A stretch of DNA of 64,000 bases from Arthrobacter woluwensis (GCF_030816155.1 NZ_JAUSXR010000001.1:2170001-2234000); one strand, 5' to 3'; positions 46,949-55,584 are shown, counted from the first letter of the stretch. Numbers and translations are program-made. The notes: generated by a model not told the origin, from the letters alone.

Positions 46949-48208
46949 ATGAAGACCGAGCTGTCCCCAGGAGTCGTCGCACCACGCCGCGGCGCGGGAA
47001 TCCTGCTGCTCGGGCCGGCCTTCGTCGCCGCCATCGCCTATGTGGACCCGGGCAATGTCGCGGCCAACCTGACCGCGGGCGCCCAGTTCGGCTATCTGCT
47101 GGTCTGGGTCCTCGTGGCCGCGAACATCATGGCCGTCATGGTCCAGTACCAGTCCGCCAAGCTCGGGCTGGTCACCGGACGCTCCCTCCCCGAACTCCTG
47201 GGGCAGAGGTTCCCCACGTGGGGCCGGCGGCTCTTCTGGCTGCAAGCCGAGACGGTGGCCGTCGCCACGGATCTCGCGGAGGTGGTCGGCGGCGCCATCG
47301 CCCTCAACCTGCTGTTCGGCATCCCGCTGCCCCTCGGCGGCATCATCATCGGCGCGGCGTCCATGGTCCTGCTCCTGATGCAGAACCGGCGGCGCCAGCG
47401 CAGCTTCGAGAACGCGATCATCGTGCTGCTCGCCGTCATCACAGTGGGGTTCCTGTGCGGTCTGATCGTGAGCCCGCCCAGCGCCGGCGGTGTGCTCGGA
47501 GGCCTGGTGCCCCGCTTCCAGGGCACCGAGTCCGTGATGCTGGCGGCGAGCATGCTCGGTGCGACCGTCATGCCCCACGCGATCTACGTGCACTCCGCGC
47601 TCTCCCGGGACCGGCACCGCCCGGTGGGTGGCCCGGAACCGGACGACCGGGCTCTGAGCCGCCTCATCCGGGCCACCCGCTGGGACGTCGTCTCCGCCCT
47701 GGCCATCGCCGGCGCCGTGAACATCGGCATGCTGCTGCTCGCGGCCTCCGCCCTGAGCGGCCGGGAGGGCACCGACAGCATCGAGGGCGCGCACGCCGCC
47801 ATCACGACGACGCTCGGCCCGGTCATCGGCGCGGTGTTCGCCGTCGGGCTGCTCGCCTCGGGTCTCGCCTCCACCGCGGTCGGGTCCTACGCCGGCGCCA
47901 CGATCATGGGCGGCCTGCTCAAGGTGCAGATCCCGCTCCTCCTGCGCCGGGTCCTCACCCTCATCCCCGCCGTGATCATCCTGGCGGTCGGCATGGATCC
48001 CACCCAGGTGCTGGTGCTGAGTCAGGTCGCCCTGAGCTTCGGCATCCCCTTCGCCCTGATCCCGCTCTTCCTGCTCAGCCGGGACCGCCGCGTCATGGGC
48101 CGTCACGCAGACCATCCCGCGCTCCAGGTGGCGGCCGCCGTGAGCGCCCTCCTCGTGATCGTCCTGAACGGCGTGCTGATCTGGCTGACATTCGTCCCGG
48201 GCGGCTGA
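46949..48208 (+). CDS. mntH: Nramp family divalent metal (Mn2+) transporter
   Basis: A 419-residue, 11-segment proton-coupled importer. The metal-site motif DPGNVAANL is in segment 1 and MPHAIYVHSAL in segment 6 (the family more often has MPHN). ATG 46949 is placed by AAAGGAGGATGAG directly upstream. It is preceded by a DtxR/MntR-type inverted repeat and followed after 74 bp by mntR, so manganese is the likely substrate. Iron or cobalt may also pass. Confidence 0.93.
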   Translation: MKTELSPGVVAPRRGAGILLLGPAFVAAIAYVDPGNVAANLTAGAQFGYLLVWVLVAANIMAVMVQYQSAKLGLVTGRSLPELLGQRFPTWGRRLFWLQAETVAVATDLAEVVGGAIALNLLFGIPLPLGGIIIGAASMVLLLMQNRRRQRSFENAIIVLLAVITVGFLCGLIVSPPSAGGVLGGLVPRFQGTESVMLAASMLGATVMPHAIYVHSALSRDRHRPVGGPEPDDRALSRLIRATRWDVVSALAIAGAVNIGMLLLAASALSGREGTDSIEGAHAAITTTLGPVIGAVFAVGLLASGLASTAVGSYAGATIMGGLLKVQIPLLLRRVLTLIPAVIILAVGMDPTQVLVLSQVALSFGIPFALIPLFLLSRDRRVMGRHADHPALQVAAAVSALLVIVLNGVLIWLTFVPGG

Positions 48209-48270
48209 GGAGTCGCGGCTCCGGCGCGACGGCGGCCGACCACCACCCCGGCGCCGTCGCCCGCCTCGAC

Positions 48271-48276
48271 TAAACT
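48271..48276 (+). promoter_or_regulatory. -10 element of mntR (leaderless)
   Basis: TAAACT lies 6 nt before the GTG at 48283, so the transcript would begin at the start codon. No ribosome site is present. Confidence 0.5.
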
Positions 48277-48282
48277 GGGGCC

Positions 48283-48996
48283 GTGAAGTCTGCCGTCGCC
48301 TCCTCCTCGATCGAGGACTACGTCAAGGTCATCTACTCGTTCACCGAGTGGCAGGACAAGCCCATCAGCAGCACCCAGCTGGCCCAGCGGCTGGGCGTGG
48401 CGAACTCCTCGGTGTCCGAGATGGTGCGCAAACTCAAGGACCTCGGCCTGGTGGACCACAAGCCCTACGGCGCCGTGACGCTCACAGCGGAGGGCCGGAC
48501 TTTGGCTCTCGCCGTCGTGCGACGGCACCGCCTGATCGAGACGTTCCTGGTCCGCGAGCTCGGCTACGCGTGGGACGAGGTCCATGACGAGGCCGAACTC
48601 CTGGAACACGCCGTCTCCGAGACCTTCGTGGAGCGCCTCGCGGAGAAACTCGGCCACCCGGACCGTGACCCTCATGGCGATCCCATCCCCACCGCCGACG
48701 GCACCGTCGCGCTGCCCGACGCCCGGTTGCTCTCCGAGCTGGATGAGGGGCACCACGGGCTCATCACCCGGATCAGCGACGACGACCCGGAGCTCCTGCG
48801 CTACCTCAGCCGGGAGGGCGTGGACGTCGACGCCGTCGTCGAGGTCGGCGAACGCAAGCCGTTCAGCGGCGCACTGCAGGTTCATGTGGCCCCTCCCGGC
48901 GGCCAGGAGGGCCACACCGCGGAGCTGGGCGAGCAGGCGCTGCACGCCCTCTGGGTCGCGGACGACTCGCCGCATGAGGGCTGCATCCTCCCCTGA
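48283..48996 (+). CDS. mntR: DtxR-family manganese-responsive regulator
   Basis: A 237-residue metalloregulator. The N-terminal winged helix (SSTQLAQRLGVANSSVSEMVRKL) leads to a dimerisation/metal domain with H82, E105, E108 and H109 (DEAELLEHAVS) and a C-terminal SH3-like domain. At the position where iron-sensing DtxR/IdeR has cysteine (C102), this protein has glutamate, as in manganese-sensing MntR. That, with mntH next door and a dyad upstream of mntH, supports the Mn assignment. Its transcript appears leaderless. Confidence 0.88.
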   Translation: MKSAVASSSIEDYVKVIYSFTEWQDKPISSTQLAQRLGVANSSVSEMVRKLKDLGLVDHKPYGAVTLTAEGRTLALAVVRRHRLIETFLVRELGYAWDEVHDEAELLEHAVSETFVERLAEKLGHPDRDPHGDPIPTADGTVALPDARLLSELDEGHHGLITRISDDDPELLRYLSREGVDVDAVVEVGERKPFSGALQVHVAPPGGQEGHTAELGEQALHALWVADDSPHEGCILP

Positions 48997-49054
48997 GGGT
49001 CCGTTCCTTCCCCGGAGCATTGCGGATCGCGGGGCATCGTGTTTGCATCCTTGC

Positions 49055-49804
49055 ATGAGCATCATCGATCCGGACGCCGCCGCTCGTGCCAAAGCATCCA
49101 GGACCCCGCAGGCCCAGGACCTCTGGGTGCCCGGCCTCACACTGGTCCTCGGCGCTTTCGTGACGGCGTACAGCATCACCGCGTTCGTGACCGTGCTCGA
49201 TACGGAGAACGAGGATCCGGAGCCGTGGCAGTGGATCCTCCGGATCATAGCCCTGACCGTCGCCGCAGGCGCGACGATCGTGGGCCTGAACACCTGGGTC
49301 GCCCGCTCCGTGCGCAATCCCCGGCTGCCCGGGTTCGGCGCGGCTCAAGCCCTCGCCTGCGCCTCCGCCGCCTTCGGAACGACCGTCGTCGCGCCGGCAC
49401 CGGAATGGTTCCGGGAACCGCGGATGATTCCCGGGACCTGGTGGCTGGCCGGAATCGCCCTGTTCCTGGGGATCCTGTCCGTGGTCTCCTGGGGCGCGCG
49501 GGCCGCCGACCGGCGCCGTGAAGAGGACACCGTGCGCACCGGACGGCTGACCACGGGAGTGGTCACCAACCAGGGCTATGAGCGGTTCCACGAGTCCAAC
49601 CGGATTCTGACGTCGGTCACCTACTCCTTCGAGGACCTCAACGGCACCCGCCGGTTCGTCCGCCGTCCGGCCATGATCACCGCGGACGATCCCGTGGTCA
49701 CCGGTGAGCTGGTGGATGTCTGGTTCGACCCGGCCCGGCCGGATCACCTCAAGACGATCGCCGTGCGACGGCGGCCCGCGGAACGACGACAGGCCGCAAG
49801 CTGA
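49055..49804 (+). CDS. DUF3592-like membrane protein
   Basis: A 249-residue protein with four probable membrane segments (about residues 26-47, 63-82, 92-112, 124-144) and a C-terminal cytosolic or exposed beta-rich part. That part includes TGVVTNQGYERFHESNRILTSVTYSFEDLNGT and DVWFDPARPDHL, the kind of pattern seen in DUF3592 proteins. Function unknown. ATG 49055 has no strong ribosome site; an upstream frame extends through mntR but lacks support. An SRPBCC gene follows after 62 bp on the same strand. Confidence 0.7.
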   Translation: MSIIDPDAAARAKASRTPQAQDLWVPGLTLVLGAFVTAYSITAFVTVLDTENEDPEPWQWILRIIALTVAAGATIVGLNTWVARSVRNPRLPGFGAAQALACASAAFGTTVVAPAPEWFREPRMIPGTWWLAGIALFLGILSVVSWGARAADRRREEDTVRTGRLTTGVVTNQGYERFHESNRILTSVTYSFEDLNGTRRFVRRPAMITADDPVVTGELVDVWFDPARPDHLKTIAVRRRPAERRQAAS

Positions 49805-49866
49805 CGGAGCACTGCCAGACACTGCACGCGGTCCGGACGTTCCGGGCCCCGAGAGAAGGAGACTTC

Positions 49867-50412
49867 ATGGAAGACCAGGACAGCACCCAGCAGAAGCCGA
49901 ACGCCCAGCAGAATCCCGCCGCCCAGCAGGAGCCCAGTGGCGGCGCTCCGGTCACGGACCTCCGCTTCGAGGTCTTCGGCTTCATCGCCCGGCCCGTCGC
50001 GGACGTGTACGAGGCGGTGGCCGATCCGGCCATCCTGAGTGAGTACTTCACCACCGGCGGCGCGGTGGGCCGCCTCGAGACCGGAGCCACCGTCCAGTGG
50101 GACTTCGCGGACTTCCCGGGCGCCGTCCCCGTCACGGTCCTCCGGGCCGAGCCGGGCGAGGCGATCTCGGTGCGCTGGGGCGCGGCCCCGGGCACGTCCG
50201 TCGAGGCGGACGGCACCGTGGTCGACTTCCTGTTCTCCTCCGTGGACGACGGCGCCCGCACCAAGGTCGTGGTGCGCGAGCACACGTGGAAGCCCACGGA
50301 GGACGGCGCCACGGCGGCCTTCGGCAACTGCATGGGCTGGACCGGAATGCTCGCCGCGATGAAGGCCTGGCTGGAACACGGAGTCCGCCTCCGGGACGGT
50401 TTCTACCGCTGA
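49867..50412 (+). CDS. SRPBCC (AHSA1-like) domain protein
   Basis: A 181-residue protein. The first 28 residues are a Gln/Pro/Asn-rich disordered tail. The rest is a START/Bet v1-like fold: FEVFGFIARPVADVYEAVADPAILSEYFTTGGA leads, followed by the core beta strands and ENxxGWTGMLAAMKAWLEHG as the C-terminal helix region (read here as GNCMGWTGMLAAMKAWLEHG). These domains bind small hydrophobic ligands or act as co-chaperones (Aha1-like). GAAGGAG precedes the ATG. Partner unknown. Confidence 0.85.
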   Translation: MEDQDSTQQKPNAQQNPAAQQEPSGGAPVTDLRFEVFGFIARPVADVYEAVADPAILSEYFTTGGAVGRLETGATVQWDFADFPGAVPVTVLRAEPGEAISVRWGAAPGTSVEADGTVVDFLFSSVDDGARTKVVVREHTWKPTEDGATAAFGNCMGWTGMLAAMKAWLEHGVRLRDGFYR

Positions 50413-50451
50413 AGCACGTCGTCTTCTGAGCGGCCGTCCAGGCATTTCCGT

Positions 50452-50457
50452 TAGGCT
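50452..50457 (+). promoter_or_regulatory. -10 element of the class A PBP gene (leaderless)
   Basis: TAGGCT lies 7 nt before ATG 50465. A weak AGGG overlaps the spacer but is too close for a ribosome site. Confidence 0.45.
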
Positions 50458-50464
50458 CGAAGGG

Positions 50465-52675
50465 ATGAGCCCTGCGAGAAATGTCCTGAAGTCCGTGGCC
50501 GCAGTGGGTGGAAGACTCCTGGCCTTCGCCACCGTGAGCGCCGTGATCGGTGCGCTCCTGGTCGGTTTCCTGGCGCCTTTGGTGGCCGCCACGGATGCCG
50601 CCACCAAGGGCTCGGTGCAGTTCTTCGACAGCCTGCCGGAGGAACTCACCATCAACCCTCCCGGGCAGGTGAGCAGGATCCTCGCAGCCGACGGCTCGCA
50701 GATCGCCACCGTCTTCAGCGAGAACCGTCAGGATGTGACGCTCAAACAGATCGCCCCCGACATGCGCAACGCGCTCGTGGCGATCGAGGACTACCGCTTC
50801 TACGAACACGGCGGCATCGATCCGATGGGCATCATGCGCGCCCTGGTCAGCAACGCCTCGGGTGGCCGGCAGGGCGCCTCCACCCTGACCCAGCAATACG
50901 TGACCAATGTCCTGAACGACAGCCGGACCGCCCGCGGCGACGCAGCCGACGTCGTGCTCAACGGCCAGAAGACCACCGGGGACAAGCTGCGGGAGATGAA
51001 GCTCGCCCTCGGACTCGAGAAGCGGCTGAGCAAGGACCAGATCCTCCAGGGCTACCTCAACATCGTGGCGTTCAGCGGCAACGCGTATGGCGTCCAGGCC
51101 GCCAGCCAGTACTTCTTCTCGGTGGACGCCGCGAAGCTCAGCCTGCCGCAGGCCGCTCTGCTCGCGGGCCTGGTGAACGGCCCCGGCTACTACGATCCGA
51201 TCGCCCACCCGGACCGCGCCGTCGAGCGCCGCAATCTGGTGCTGGACGCGATGCTCAAGCACGGCTACATCACCGCCAAGAAGCACGACGCCGCCGTCAA
51301 GACCCCGCTCAAGCTGGCGGTGAAGCAGCCGCGCCAGGGTTGCGCTTACGCCGCGCAGTCGCCGTACTTCTGCGATTACGTGCTGCACCAGTTCCTGAAC
51401 GATCCCGCCTATGGCGCGACGCCGGACGAGCGCCTCAAACTGCTGCAGCGCGGCGGTCTCACGATCCGCACCACGCTCGACCCGCGTCTGCAGGGTCCGG
51501 CGCAGCGCCAGGTCGACGCGACCACCGGCGCCAATCCGGACAAGTGGGGCGCCTCCCTGGTGACGATCCAGCCGGGCACCGGCAAGGTGGTCGCCATGGC
51601 CCAGAACTCCCGGATGCTCGCGAAGCAGGGCTCCGGCTTCGTCACGGCGTACAACTTCAACGTGGACAAGACCGACGACGCCGGCCAGGCCCTGGGCGGC
51701 GTGGGCGGCATGCAGCCCGGTTCCACCATGAAACCGGTGACGCTCGCCGCGTGGCTCGGTGAGGGCAAATCGCCCGATCAGACGGTGGACGCCGCGCGAC
51801 GTGTCTATCCGCTGAACTTCCCCTGGAAGAGCACCTGCGGCCCGGTCGCGGGCGCCTACAACTCCCGGGAGATGGACAAGGGCGCGGCCCCGGACCTGCA
51901 GAACGACACACCCGGCTTCTACCGGCCCATGACCGTGCGGATGGGCATCTACTACTCCATCAACACGGCCACGTTCGCCTCGGCCGCCGGCCTGAATGAC
52001 TTCTGCGACATCCAGCGTGCGGCTGACGCCCTGGGCATGCACGACGGCGCCGGGAAGGGCCAGAAACTCCAGCTCAACACCCTCGGCAACCTCCTGGGCG
52101 GAGCCAATGTGGCCCCTCTGACCATGGCGAACGCCTTCGCCACCTTCGCGAGCAATGGCACGTACTGCACCCCCATCTCCATCACCCGCGTGGAGGACGG
52201 GAAGGGCAAACGACTCGGAGGCCAGAGCCCGTCCTGCAGGGCCGGCGCGATCACCCCCGAGGTGGCCAAACGCGCGACCAACGTGCTCCAGGACGTCCTC
52301 TCCAAGGGCTCCGGTCTCCTGATCCCGGACAAGGTCACCGCCCCGGCCGCGGCTAAGACCGGCACGAACCAGTACAACAACCAAACCTGGATCGTCGGCT
52401 ATACGCGAGGGCTGGCGACGGCGTCCTTCTTCGGCGATCCGTTCAACGCGAGCGAATCGCGTCCGGGCACCAACGTGACGATCAACGGCCGCACCTACCC
52501 GGCCGTTGACGGCGCGGACATCGCCGGGCCGCAGTGGGCACGGTACATGCAGGCTGTTTACGGTCTGTACGCTCACGGCCCCTTCGATCCGCCGACGCTG
52601 CCCAAGAAGGCCCCGCCGAAGAAGGCCGACCAGAAGAAACCGGACACGGCGAAGAAGGCCAAGCCCCGGCGCTGA
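50465..52675 (+). CDS. class A penicillin-binding protein (transglycosylase/transpeptidase)
   Basis: A 736-residue peptidoglycan synthase. After an N-terminal membrane anchor (residues 12-42), the GT51 domain has AIEDYRFYEHGGID and QGASTLTQQYVTNVL. The transpeptidase has the catalytic serine in QPGSTMKPVTLAAW (SxxK), SIN in YYSINTAT and the KTG motif in AKTGTNQYN. There are no PASTA repeats. The C-terminus is a Lys/Pro-rich tail (KKAPPKKADQKKPDTAKKAK) outside the membrane. A leaderless-type -10 precedes it. It polymerises and cross-links the cell wall. Confidence 0.94.
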   Translation: MSPARNVLKSVAAVGGRLLAFATVSAVIGALLVGFLAPLVAATDAATKGSVQFFDSLPEELTINPPGQVSRILAADGSQIATVFSENRQDVTLKQIAPDMRNALVAIEDYRFYEHGGIDPMGIMRALVSNASGGRQGASTLTQQYVTNVLNDSRTARGDAADVVLNGQKTTGDKLREMKLALGLEKRLSKDQILQGYLNIVAFSGNAYGVQAASQYFFSVDAAKLSLPQAALLAGLVNGPGYYDPIAHPDRAVERRNLVLDAMLKHGYITAKKHDAAVKTPLKLAVKQPRQGCAYAAQSPYFCDYVLHQFLNDPAYGATPDERLKLLQRGGLTIRTTLDPRLQGPAQRQVDATTGANPDKWGASLVTIQPGTGKVVAMAQNSRMLAKQGSGFVTAYNFNVDKTDDAGQALGGVGGMQPGSTMKPVTLAAWLGEGKSPDQTVDAARRVYPLNFPWKSTCGPVAGAYNSREMDKGAAPDLQNDTPGFYRPMTVRMGIYYSINTATFASAAGLNDFCDIQRAADALGMHDGAGKGQKLQLNTLGNLLGGANVAPLTMANAFATFASNGTYCTPISITRVEDGKGKRLGGQSPSCRAGAITPEVAKRATNVLQDVLSKGSGLLIPDKVTAPAAAKTGTNQYNNQTWIVGYTRGLATASFFGDPFNASESRPGTNVTINGRTYPAVDGADIAGPQWARYMQAVYGLYAHGPFDPPTLPKKAPPKKADQKKPDTAKKAKPRR

Positions 52676-52715
52676 GTGGCTCTTCAGCAGTTCCCCGGGG
52701 TCGTCTGCCGCCGGA

Positions 52716-52721
52716 TACGAT
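52716..52721 (+). promoter_or_regulatory. -10 element of the PAP2-like gene (leaderless)
   Basis: TACGAT lies 7 nt before GTG 52729, favouring GTG over the ATG at 52720, which overlaps the element. Confidence 0.4.
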
Positions 52722-52728
52722 GGGCGAC

Positions 52729-53295
52729 GTGCGCCGTCTAGCCCGGATCCTCACTGAGGCCTTCTCCCCCACCGTCCTCGTCACCGCTTTCCTGTTGATC
52801 AGCTGCGCTGTGGCGGACGGCTGGCGCGGTCTGTGGTTCGGCCTGCTCGCCGCCGTCTTCACGGCGATCGGGCCATTCCTGGGCATCGTCATCGCCTCCC
52901 GGAGTGGGCGGCTCAGCGACCACCACGTCGGCGACCGCCGGCAGCGCCTGCCCGTGCTGATCGCCTCACTCGGCTCGGCGGCGATCGGCTGGGCGGTTCT
53001 CCTCCTCCTGCACGCGCCGTGGTCCGCAGTGCTCGGGCTGCTCGGGGTGGCGCTGGGGATGATCGTGGTGGGCGCCGTCAACGCGTTCTGGAAGCTCAGC
53101 GTGCACACCGCCGTCGTCGTCTTCACCACCACGGCGCTGGTGACCGCCTTGGGTCCGTGGAGCGCCCCGCTCCTTCTCATCCCCGTCGCCGTCGGCTGGT
53201 CGCGGGTCCGGCTGGGCGACCACACCGTCGCCCAGGTGCTCGCCGGAGTTCCCGCCGGACTGCTCGTCTGGGGCGCCTACGCACTCATGGCGTGA
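52729..53295 (+). CDS. PAP2-like phosphatase-family membrane protein
   Basis: A 188-residue membrane protein with about six segments. The reduced PAP2 pattern is visible as KLSVHTAVVVFTT (motif 2 SxH) and WSRVRLGDHTVAQVLAG (motif 3 SRxxxxxH). The first motif KxxxxxRP is less clear (RRQRLPVL). PAP2 proteins remove phosphate from lipids such as undecaprenyl pyrophosphate or phosphatidate, consistent with a PBP neighbour. The leaderless -10 fixes the GTG at 52729; ATG 52720 is the alternative. Confidence 0.75.
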   Translation: MRRLARILTEAFSPTVLVTAFLLISCAVADGWRGLWFGLLAAVFTAIGPFLGIVIASRSGRLSDHHVGDRRQRLPVLIASLGSAAIGWAVLLLLHAPWSAVLGLLGVALGMIVVGAVNAFWKLSVHTAVVVFTTTALVTALGPWSAPLLLIPVAVGWSRVRLGDHTVAQVLAGVPAGLLVWGAYALMA

Positions 53296-53322
53296 CAGGG
53301 TCCTGGCAACACCCTGAAGACG

Positions 53323-53390
53323 GCGAAAGGCCCTGGATCTCAAGGATCCAGGGCCTTTCAACAGTGGAGATGGCGGGAATCGAACCCGCG
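53323..53390. repeat. 68-bp direct repeat, outer attachment site of the ssrA element
   Basis: Identical over 68 bp to 55142-55209, the true 3' end of ssrA with its terminator. It contains the tmRNA T-arm and acceptor 3' strand plus the hairpin. It marks the far end (attL/attR) of a 1.8-kb insertion. Confidence 0.9.
53325..53359 (-). terminator. copied ssrA terminator hairpin
   Basis: AAAGGCCCTGGATC pairs with GATCCAGGGCCTTT around TCAAG. It is the duplicate of the ssrA terminator and now faces the HIRAN gene 3' end. Confidence 0.7.
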
Positions 53391-53549
53391 ACGCCCTTTT
53401 CGTGCTCTGCGTTGTAATGCTACAAACCTGAAGTGACGGAGCACCTGACGTGCAGTGGTGACCGCAACCGGGACGCGGATTGCCTACGGCAACCCTGAGA
53501 CGGACCTGTCCGGCACTGCTGCAATCAGCGCCCCAAAGCACAAACACAC

Positions 53550-54719
53550 TTAGCCTTTTGAGCCAGTTCTCGTGCCGGCGGCGGAGTTGACCCGCCATCT
53601 TCGCAGCTGACGCCAGCCGAGAAACCCACACCATGCGGCCGGAACAATTGCGATCGGGGCGCCAATAATGCTTATCAAGAAGACCCCCGCGACGCAGAGC
53701 CAGAAGACGGCCCACCCCAAAGACCCTTGCTTGGCACCTTTCGCCAGAGATTGCGCTGTAACAACCGTGCGAACCTGGCTTTTGCCAGCTTTCGGATCTC
53801 GCCCAGGCGAAGCTACGAACCCGCTATCCCAGCCAGCAGGAATTTCGTACTCAAGACTCCAAGGAACCAGCTTCATTGCATGGTCTGGACCAGCCTCCAC
53901 CCACTCGTCAGGGATTTCAGATGCTCTTGCGGCCTGGAGCACAAGCTGGGCGGCCAAGGCTGACCCCTTTATCTTGACAGTTGCCACAGGTGCAATCCCT
54001 AGACCTTCTAAATGCTCGATGATCGGGAGGAAATGCTGCGAGGTCACGGGCGACATTTCACCTACACGCTCGCCGTCAATCCGCAGCTCAACATATGGGC
54101 GCTCCTGCCCAGTTCTCAGGGTGCGAACCCCCCTATGAAGCGTCGAATACAAGAAACCCTCTCCGCTGGGTGGCACGAAGTTGAACAGCACATCGAAGTG
54201 CTCTTCTTCCTTAGTGACCTGCAAGCCGCTCCCCCATGGCAGTTGCTTGTGTTCCCGATCCGGAAGTTGGTTGAGAGGAAGCAAGTCGACATGAGGGATT
54301 GCAACTTGAACTCTGGTCCTGATGTCGCTTGAAGTTCGGAATGCCCAAATCCTTCCAATTGTGCCTGGAAGATAACCACTCGCCACGATGCGACGGACCA
54401 GCGGACGGTACCGGATCGCATCTTCTCTTGACAAATAGCCAACATGGTAGTCGTTGGCAATCACCATTACAGCGTTTTGATCATGGGCATTGGATGGCTC
54501 GGGCACGAGAAGGCACTGGACATCCTCCACAACGATCTGTTGATTCAGCGGTAAAACACCGCCGGCGGCCGCCGCGAGTTCATCCAAGCGGTAATACTCA
54601 CCCACGACGTCAACATTTGCCCACGTGCTACTGCTGTCTGTTATCGGATACACCGGAAGCACTGTCTCCCCCACTCTGTCCAAGTCCACGGTTTCACCCA
54701 AGGCTATCCAGGAGCACAC
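53550..54719 (-). CDS. HIRAN-domain protein with C-terminal membrane segments
   Basis: A 389-residue protein. Residues about 37-125 form a HIRAN domain: DVVGEYYRLDEL, then LVPEPSNAHDQNAVMVIAN and YHVGYLSREDAIRY. A second basic/acidic domain spans about 210-290 and includes YVELRIDGERVGEMSPVTS. Residues about 335-369 give two membrane segments (AVFWLCVAGVFLISIIGAPI and IVPAAWCGFLGW), then a basic tail. HIRAN domains bind 3' ends of single-stranded DNA or occur in repair and defence proteins. Lower GC and less biased codons support transfer. The GTG at 54719 is the longest open start, but no ribosome site is seen, so the N-terminus is uncertain. Confidence 0.75.
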   Translation of the reverse strand: MCSWIALGETVDLDRVGETVLPVYPITDSSSTWANVDVVGEYYRLDELAAAAGGVLPLNQQIVVEDVQCLLVPEPSNAHDQNAVMVIANDYHVGYLSREDAIRYRPLVRRIVASGYLPGTIGRIWAFRTSSDIRTRVQVAIPHVDLLPLNQLPDREHKQLPWGSGLQVTKEEEHFDVLFNFVPPSGEGFLYSTLHRGVRTLRTGQERPYVELRIDGERVGEMSPVTSQHFLPIIEHLEGLGIAPVATVKIKGSALAAQLVLQAARASEIPDEWVEAGPDHAMKLVPWSLEYEIPAGWDSGFVASPGRDPKAGKSQVRTVVTAQSLAKGAKQGSLGWAVFWLCVAGVFLISIIGAPIAIVPAAWCGFLGWRQLRRWRVNSAAGTRTGSKG

Positions 54720-55141
54720 TTGAAAGGAACTAAAGTCAGCGTTCTTGGCTTCAGATACCTATGTTACGTAGAGCATCCAACTGCGATTCTGCAAGCGTTC
54801 GAAGGAAGCTGCGAAGCCCATCCGGCAAGACAACAAGCAATGCTGCTACTTCCTGAGCCGAAACCGCCTCTTACGCCAGGGTGTCAAGGACGTCGTTATC
54901 TATTGCCTGCCAGGCTGTGCACCAGTTCAGCAGCAGCACTCATTCCGGGGCCGCGCCCTGGCGTCAGTTTTACGCATACACATGTTCGTGCATCAATGTT
55001 CAAGACCTCTGGAGCGGGTGGAGCACTGGCCTGATCGCGACGAGGCGGTGGCTGGGATCACAGACTCCGGTCCCCTGAGTAGCGAGTATCGCAAAGGGTC
55101 TTGTCGTACCAACAATTCCTAGGAATAAGGCAACAGGAGAA
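54720..55141. other. island segment with no supported gene
   Basis: Short frames exist on both strands, but none has convincing codon bias, ribosome sites or motifs. In the HIRAN frame, a stop lies at about 54761. It may hold the HIRAN promoter or remnants of an integrase region. Confidence 0.5.
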
Positions 55142-55209
55142 GCGAAAGGCCCTGGATCTCAAGGATCCAGGGCCTTTCAACAGTGGAGATGGCGGGAATC
55201 GAACCCGCG
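55142..55209. repeat. 68-bp direct repeat, ssrA-side attachment site
   Basis: The ssrA 3' end and terminator; identical to 53323-53390. Confidence 0.9.
55144..55178 (-). terminator. ssrA terminator
   Basis: A 15-bp perfect stem (GAAAGGCCCTGGATC with its complement) with a TCAAG-type loop lies 6 nt beyond the tmRNA 3' end. Confidence 0.85.
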
Positions 55210-55549
55210 TCCGATGTTGCTTCTGCAGGGCTTCTCCGGGCGCAGTTTGCGTCGGAATTTCTCGGCCCCAGCCATGCTGCAAACAGCTGGCTGATCCGGG
55301 CCCAGTCATCTTAAAGTCCCAGAAGCCCCGATGACGAGGGCCCCTGGCAGTGGCTATCTAGACGACGCCAGATTCCACGGCGATAGCAACCGTGGGCTGA
55401 CGGACTGTCTTACTGCTTAGGCAGCAAGAGCGAAGTCAGTGCGCTTAGATTCGGCACTTATTGGTTTGCAGACATCGTTTACGAGATAAGCCTGCATCCT
55501 CGGCCCGCTTCACCTGCGTCGACAGACATCGTCGAAACCGATCATCCCC
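55184..55549 (-). ncRNA. ssrA: transfer-messenger RNA
   Basis: A 366-nt tmRNA. The 5' end GGGGATGATCGGTTTCGAC (55549 downward) pairs with the 3' acceptor strand CATCTCC before discriminator A at 55184; CCA is not encoded (CTG follows). The tag frame runs 55455-55420 and encodes AESKRTDFALAA, then TAA at 55419-55417. It rescues stalled ribosomes with SmpB, which is encoded just upstream. Its 3' end is the insertion target of the neighbouring element, and the insertion preserved an intact gene. Confidence 0.97.
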
Positions 55550-55554
55550 ATGTT

Positions 55555-55584
55555 CATTTACCAATCCCTGTCAGGACTCCCCAA
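55555..55584 (-). promoter_or_regulatory. ssrA promoter
   Basis: TAAATG (55560-55555) lies 5 nt before the tmRNA 5' end, with TTGGGG (55584-55579) at an 18-nt spacing as a weak -35. Confidence 0.5.

Larger units (their letters stand above)
53391..55141. mobile_element. small genomic island inserted at the 3' end of ssrA
   Basis: DNA of visibly lower GC is bounded by perfect 68-bp copies of the ssrA 3' end. Insertion of phages and islands at tmRNA genes by tyrosine integrases is well known. Here no integrase is present: one HIRAN-domain gene and about 420 bp without a supported gene fill the element. It is either a decayed island or one that was moved in trans. Confidence 0.8.

Noticed and set aside
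53366..53390. A tRNA-like T-arm sequence
   Set aside because: It is only the 3' part copied from ssrA within the 68-bp repeat; no D-arm or anticodon arm follows.
54720..55034. A 104-codon plus-strand frame in the island
   Set aside because: No ribosome site, no motif, and composition like random sequence.
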